Source: Corythucha ciliata (taxonomy: Eukaryota > Arthropoda > Insecta > Hemiptera > Tingidae). Taken from it: a stretch of DNA of 64,000 nucleotides. A program made the position numbers and the translations under genes. The stretch covers positions 31,787,253 through 31,851,252 of the forward strand of contig CM075939.1 of assembly GCA_038030265.1 (NCBI GenBank). The letters are read 5' to 3'. Positions 57,860 through 64,000 of the stretch are shown here, in pieces. Under the pieces are notes generated by a model. That model worked only from the letters and a program-made list of their open reading frames with translations. It was not told the DNA's origin and made no database searches. Numbering within the stretch: the first letter of the stretch is position 1; every line of letters begins with the position of its first letter.

Positions 57860-58278
57860 GTTTAAATTTTTAAATGAATTTGACCCTCCACGGGAAAACG
57901 TAAGCGACAGTGAGCTGATTCAGCAAACGTATCCGCCTAAATCGTATCCACCAAATAACAGATATTGTTTTCCCATGTTCGATCGTAAGCGACAAAACAT
58001 GTTTAAAAAGTATCTTGCTCACGGTAGAAAGTTTTGAAATTATGAAAATAATTAAAATGAATCACTAGGGTCACGTACACAAATTTTCAAGAGAATCAGA
58101 CGACATTAAGTTGTCCTAAACGAAAAATGCGTCTCCTGTAAAGTTGGCCAAGTTGCGCTTACGATACTTTGCCTTTCCAGTAACGATAAATCAAAGGAGG
58201 CAAAACGAAAGACTTATTTAAATAGCTGAATTTTCCAATACAAGTTAATTCCATCATTTTTTGTTATTCTTTTTACAG

Positions 58279-59116
58279 GTACCAAAAAGCGAAAACAAAT
58301 GGAAACAAATTGCACGAGATTTTGGCGATCAATGGAATTTTCCAAATTGTCTGGAAGCAGTAGATGGGAAACACATTGCAATAAAGAAACCTTTCAATTC
58401 TGGATCGCTATATTACAATTATAAAAAATTCTTCAGAATTGTGATGATGGCAGTTGCTAACGCAAATTATGAGTTCATCATGGTTGATGTCGGAATAAAC
58501 GGTCGAATATCAGATGGAGGTGTAATTCGATCGACGAAGTTTGGGCAAGCGCTTGCCGATAAGAATTTGGGAATTCCAGAACCAGCGGAACTGCCTAATA
58601 GCAAAAAAATTCTACCATTTGTTTTCGTGGGAGATGATGCGACGCCTTCTCACTGACAGAAAGTTTGATGAAGCCGTACCCTCAAGAAGATTAAATACGG
58701 AGTGAAGAATTTATGATTACAGACTAAGTCGGGCACGTCGTGTAATCGAAAATGTTTTCGGGATATTGGTCAGCAGGTTTGGAGTGCTTCAGCGCGCGAT
58801 ACCACTGTCTCCAAAAAAGGCTAAAATCATTGTCTTGGCTTGTTGTTACCTGCACAACTTTTTGCGAAAACGCCAACCTCGAGCTTATGTGACTAGGAAT
58901 CACGTGGATAACGAGGATTTGCTGGCTGGCGTGGTTGAAAGGGGATCATGGAGAAATATCGTAAGCTATGCTGCACCTCTTCAGCCTAAAATTACCTCCA
59001 GAAACGCATCAGACTATTCAAAATTGGTTAGGGATACCTATTCCAATTTCTTCAACAACGAAGGTCAAGTTTCATGGCAATGGAATATTGTAGGCCAAAC
59101 CACCTCGACATGTTGA
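58279..59116 (+). pseudogene. Harbinger transposase exon 2, copy 2
   Basis: Same as 43,366-44,204, with the shared frame break after VGDDA and the shared TGA, plus one extra base deletion in the AAGAAGA(A)TT region at ~58,690. No exon 1 or left TIR lies upstream in this copy, because the duplication starts inside the former intron. It cannot be expressed as a transposase. Confidence 0.92.
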
Positions 59117-59553
59117 AAAATGTTTTTAAAATCAACATTACTTAACAATATTATGTTTTTTACTTTTAAACTTTTCGAGTAAAATGGTATTATTCAATCA
59201 AGTTGACGATTTCGTTTCATTTCTTAATGCTTATTCAAAATAAAAAACCAAGGCGCGAAGTGCACTTATATTCCTCTTTGGAAGCACTTTTTTAAGTCAG
59301 AGTTTTTATAATTTACAAACTACGGCCCTTATTCACAGTCGTCTCTTGAGCTGAGCATTTGCTTATTTAGATTCAATACAGATGACTCATTAACAATAAC
59401 GACCGATTTGAAGCCTTTTAAGCAAATACTCAGCTTGAGTGACGACTATGAAAAAAAACCCTGCTCGTTTGCCGTCTAGAACTAAACGCATGAAGTAGTT
59501 CGTAACTGACAAACGAACTGAACTAAAATAATTCTCATAATTCTCAACTGGCA

Positions 59554-59965
59554 TCTTACTAAAGGGTCGTCGGAATCTTCGTTATTTGATACGCATCAGA
59601 TTGACTGGCTTCCAAGTCCATCGTGCTGATAGAAGCCGTTGGCGTCTCTTGTCCTGAAAGGAACTTCATTTCATCGAAGTACCAAAGCGCTGTTTCGACA
59701 TCTCCGCGCCAGCACCAATTTTTTCAGCCTCCCGCAGACGTCTTATTTCTTTTCAGAAGTTGGTGCGCAGAGAATTCAGTTTTTTAATCACTTCTGCTTT
59801 GTTAGCATCAGGATATTTTTCACGGTACTTTTCCACCAGCACATCGTACTGTGCCCCCTTTTTGGGCCGATTACAATCGTCTTTACATGTCACATCCCAA
59901 AGGGCCGGAAGCCCACGATGCGGTTCAATAAATTCGAGAATGAATTGTTTAGTAGCGGAATCCAT
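59554..59965 (-). pseudogene. Harbinger MADF exon 1, copy 2
   Basis: MADF domain identical to copy 1 over the first 70 codons, with the same TGA. An extra one-base deletion (near 59,700, in the GAGAATGTCGAAAC region) shifts the second half. The 3' exon is absent from this copy. Confidence 0.85.
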
Positions 59966-60444
59966 TGAATAGCCAAAATTCTAGCACTAGTCAGACTCAG
60001 ACACACAGAAAATTAAACTCACTCACGGTCGATTAAGCAAAATAAGCCGTCCTCCCCTCGCCACAGTTTATTAACCATCTGCTGAAATGAGTGAGTGTGA
60101 AGTGACGTGCAACAAATACTATTGGCATATTACTGTAAAAAGCCCAAAAGAAGAAGAAGAAAAATATCAGTCCTATTGACCTGCGCTCCGACCAATCGTC
60201 CAGACAAAACGCATATTGTGCCCTCGGCCTTATTCGATAATTTACGTGACTAAAATTTGTGGAGTTTTTCTCTCCCTATTCATCCCACTGAAAATTAAGG
60301 CTAGGCTTGGGCAAAATTTGCTTCTGGCTGAATTTCAAATGCACGAATGACAGGATATTGCGCAATACTGGAATTAAACGACACAAAAATTTTTTGTTTG
60401 TACAATTTTTTTCCAGATGTCTGAAAATGAAAATGGGTTGCACA

Positions 60445-60540
60445 ATATATTGTGCAACCCTTCAATGCTACCCACACACGCTCAATTTTATTGTGCAACC
60501 CGCATATTGCGCAATATTTATTGTACGTGTATGGGGCGCT
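60445..60540 (-). repeat. Harbinger right TIR, copy 2
   Basis: Same TTGTGCAA/TTGCGCAA sites and tip as 45,533-45,628. There is no left partner nearby. Confidence 0.75.
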
Positions 60541-60845
60541 TTATTGAGCACTGAAAAGCCCGCAAAAAATGACGTGTTCTTTTGAAAAATATGTTTTAAA
60601 AATTCGATGCTTTTATTTTTTAGGACAAGGTAGGCTACTGTGGCAACGGCTTGTGCATTGCCTGTCAGCCTTGAAGCAAGCGCACCTCTTAATCATGCAT
60701 CAGCTCTTTGCTGGTAAAGAGGAGCACTTTTTAAACCCCTGACCAACAGAGTGAGCTCCGACAGCTTCATGCAGTGACAGCTGTGTCTGGATGTTTAACA
60801 TCGGAAAACTTCCACGGTTGGAGCCAGCGACCCCACCTTTATTTC

Positions 60846-61093
60846 TCCATTTTTTCGTTTCAGCATCTGAGATTCCTCGCTCATCCATTTCACGAAAAGG
60901 AAATGCATCCACTTGTAGTAAGGAAGCATAATTTCAGCAACTAGACCAACGCGATTTCCTTTTCAAGAAATGGACATTTTTTATGTCCAGATGTCGTCAT
61001 TTTTTGAAATTACGGCTTTACGGCAAGTGGAGCCTCCTCGTGGAATGGACACCCATTTCATGAAGTGGACAATTTCACCAAGTGGATGCGACA
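60846..61093 (-). repeat. Outer inverted-repeat arm, duplicated copy
   Basis: Equivalent of 45,935-46,181, with one added C. Confidence 0.75.
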
Positions 61094-61428
61094 GTGACAT
61101 CGTTAATCGAAATAATCGAGTTCCCGTTGCTTTTCAGAAGAATGCTATTTTATTAAACACGGAGGATATGAGGTGAAAACGCTCCACACAATGTGATTAT
61201 AGTTGAACCAAACTCCGAACTCCGATTTTTATGGTCCATTAGAATGTGGTTCAACTATAGTTTGTACTTGAAAAGAGCACACTAGGGAGGTTTTTTCTCA
61301 AGAAAAGTTTGAATTTTATCCGACTGTAATAATAAGTGGTACTACCTAAGGTAACTATACAACCGATCCGGCATTCCATCCATCCGGCATCCATCCGGCA
61401 TTTTGTGGTAGATGAAGTTGATATTTAG

Positions 61429-61617
61429 TTGGTAGGAGGGGTGCATGGAAGTGGAAGTTCTATGGAGTGTCCCACGAGGCTTTTGAGGCAAGCCCAAAAT
61501 ATTCTCTAGAATTTACACCTCAACTAAATTCTATTGGTCGAAAGGCAGTCGCTAAAAGCAAGCGAGCCAGCTGGGTTTCTACCCCAATATGGCCGTGAGC
61601 TCACCTGGTAGTACAGG
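61429..61617 (+). repeat. Dispersed repeat B, duplicated copy
   Basis: Equivalent of 46,517-46,705. Confidence 0.65.
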
Positions 61618-64000
61618 TTCTTCAGTACTACCGTGCTTGTATCAGCAGAGCTTGTATCAGAGACGGACACCTTTTGTTTGCCATCTATTTTTCTTCGAAC
61701 AAGATTGGTGAATTCTTAGATTACATATGATTTGATAGACCGGCGGGGGAGGGATTTCCTTAACAAAGTTTCCATTTTAAAACCGTGCCCGATATTAGGA
61801 ATCATTGCTTTAATAATAATTATAGCGCACAAGCTAAAATCATGGATAGTTTGAGCTGACCCATTCTTATAAAGCCACACTGCCCAACCATTTACAGCGA
61901 ATTGAATCCCTCCTCCATTTCCCACGAATCTACTATACATATACTAAAATCCCAATATACGAAAGCAGTATTTCTTTTCAGCCCTTCTCTATTTCTTTGA
62001 CACCCACCGATCAAAACTCTTGACGTGGTGTTAGCCCTTCAGTCAAGTCATTGTCTTTTTCACCCCCGGTCTAACTTACTACCCCTACGGTAAACCTAAC
62101 GGAGAAAAATACCGAGAAATGGAGAAGAAAAGAACGAAGCGTATATTGATTTCTGAGCAAAGCCGTACATCTATACTCGGTCTAGAATGTAGGAGATCCC
62201 AGAAGGATCTCAATTTCGTTTTTAATGAATACGAGTCGACCCTGGATCCTGGGAGGTTCCTAATTGTGAAGAGGGGTAGAAGTGAGGTTTCGTAGTAGGT
62301 ATATCTCTGCTCCTATTTCGTGGAAAGGGCCCTCACTTTTTTCTATCAATTAATGGCCTAACGTGATCTTGACTCCGCTCAGTTTTGATTGTGGAATAGA
62401 GTGAGTTACGGAGGAAAGGCGTTGCCCCCGTGAAATCCGATTTTTTTAAGTACTATCAATTTTGAAACTATAGCTTTTACACTTTGTTCATTTCAGAAAT
62501 TGGGTTACACAAACAATGTCCTAATTTTGAGCAGAAACTTCGAAGGCAAATAACGATAGAAAATCTTGTCGGCTCATCATAAAAACATGACCTAGCTTAA
62601 CGCGACATCACATTTAACCCCTTAAAACTTCAAATTTTGGCTCGTAAGCGTCTTAGAAAGTTACTCAAGAACCGAACGGTAGAATAATATTTTACCATGT
62701 CACAATTCCACTCATCTTTTGCTGGTATGGAACGGATCATTAATCTATGCAAGTCTGATACAAGAAAATACGCCATGCGATATACTAAAGCTTATGCGTT
62801 AAAATCCCACCCGCCGAAAGAGAGATAACACGCTCTTATTGAGTATTTTATAAAGTAACTCTATCATTGAAGCGACAATACAGTAAAAGCCTGAGACAAA
62901 TACAACACAGTTTTCGTCCCTATTCAGATTTATTCTACACTCTTGGCATATGGATTCGATATTTGGCAGGCCTGGAAACGGGATTGTGATGACACAACAA
63001 CGAATAATTTTCGCATTTGCCTCACTCTTCATTCTGTCGCTACTGCAAATTTTGAGAGGCTGGCTAATTGAAAAGCATGATTTTCAAATCGAGCACCCAT
63101 TCATTACTTCTGTCCATAGTATTTCTCAATTAAGGTAACAAAAGATCGCGATATAAGCTGACAGTGATGACTGGAAAAACAACGAGTTTAAAAGTGATAG
63201 CTATCTACCTATCACAGTCATAAAGAAGAGTTAAATTCCCAGTAGAACAAGTGAATTAATTCGCTTATTCACGCTACACTACGCGCTCTTAAATTACTTG
63301 CCTATTCAACCGCTCTTACATTTATATTCTATTCACCACAGACGTTATAGCACAATCTATTTCCCTTTATTCTCATGCGAACCAAAATGCACAACCCAAA
63401 GATAAATCCAATACAAAAACATGTTCACACTTTCTCGTATTGATTCCCAGCCATGCTACTGAACTAAATATTTATCTTCCTATAACAACAAGCGTAAAAG
63501 CGCGCGAGAAGGCTCGAAAATGCTTATGAGTTGTGTTTTTGTTTTCGATCATTGCAACAGTAGTACTCTCTTTTTCCCTCACCCTCTCTTTCCCTTTCTC
63601 TCTATTTTCGTATTGGTAAATGCTTGGAGGCTTAAATAAGCCTTTGAGAGAAAAAATTCGCACGATTAAAACTTTTGTAGAAGGGATGTTCCTCTAAAAG
63701 TAAGAGGGAGATAAGGATAATATGTCTTTGAGAGAAATTTACATGTTGGTAGGTACAGTCGAGTCGGAAAAAATTCTGAACACGGGCAAACCGTGCAGGA
63801 AAACACAGTGAAACTTTCGCAGCTATCTTGAGAAAGTTATTGCCCTATAATGTGTAATGGAATTCTATGAGGGGTCTCAAGAAATGAGATTAACCTCAAT
63901 CATGATATTGAGGTATAAAATCGTTTGTTTCAATGCTCCCAGGTTTTATCAATTATTGGTGACAATGAACAGAAAATGGAAGCACAGGCAATTTAGGTAG
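61618..64000. other. Unassigned DNA within duplication copy 2
   Basis: Matches 46,706-49,089. No genes recognised. Confidence 0.4.

Larger units (their letters stand above)
57860..64000 (+). repeat. Direct duplication, copy 2 (runs off the window)
   Basis: Nearly identical to 42,947-49,089. It starts abruptly inside the 6,260-bp TIR element (whose right end recurs at 58,185), so only its right ~330 bp is present here. Everything seen in copy 1 follows in order up to position 64,000. Confidence 0.95.

Overview
This 64-kb window is AT-rich eukaryotic DNA, almost certainly from an arthropod and most likely an insect. The only host-type gene seen is the C-terminal part of a CYP3-clan (CYP6-like) cytochrome P450 at 120-1073. 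It has short phase-consistent introns, but its upstream exon is frameshifted. Almost everything else is mobile-element debris: LINE fragments, Penelope-like elements (PLEs), hAT-like and Harbinger DNA transposons, foldback MITEs and a tRNA-headed SINE. No bacterial operons, rRNA, intact tRNA or CRISPR arrays are visible, and the species cannot be named from the sequence.

Layout. 0-1.1 kb: broken P450. 1.8-2.0 kb: Myb/SANT-like fragment. 2.7-5.2 kb: a foldback repeat and two minus-strand LINE fragments. 7.3-10.2 kb: a 2.9-kb element with ~490-bp terminal inverted repeats (TIRs), a TA duplication and no transposase. 12-17.6 kb: a broken minus-strand LINE (ORF1, endonuclease, reverse transcriptase (RT)) interrupted by a PLE and other repeats, with its EN-RT linker out of order. 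20.9-23.0 kb: an R1-like LINE with a destroyed RT active site. 23-26.7 kb: little recognisable. 26.75-27.34 kb: SINE plus foldback. 31.3-33.5 kb: a PLE split by a 917-bp hAT-like element with a perfect 8-bp target duplication.

34.8-46.2 kb is a five-level nest. An inverted repeat brackets a Harbinger transposon (35,097-45,628; transposase and MADF genes, both broken). Its intron holds a 6,260-bp element of unidentified type with 31-bp TIRs (37,013-43,272). That element contains a 21-bp/147-bp minisatellite inside a 3-kb field of ACCGT/CGGTT motifs. It also carries a LINE 3' end (41,496-42,507, 11-bp target duplication), which in turn carries a 173-bp hAT MITE (42,007-42,179, 8-bp duplication).

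50.5-56.1 kb holds a PLE (50.5-51.4 kb), then a long-TIR element enclosing a hAT element (52,815-53,691, 8-bp duplication). A second PLE sits in its right arm (54,346-55,829, 7-bp duplication) and itself carries a 143-bp MITE.

From 57,860 to the window end, the sequence repeats 42,947-49,089 in direct orientation at about 99.8% identity. The abrupt junction is what a ~14.9-kb tandem duplication (or an assembly haplotype duplication) would give. Transposase lesions are shared by both copies, so the element was already dead when duplicated. The genes do not form a pathway; the window records successive insertions followed by a recent duplication.
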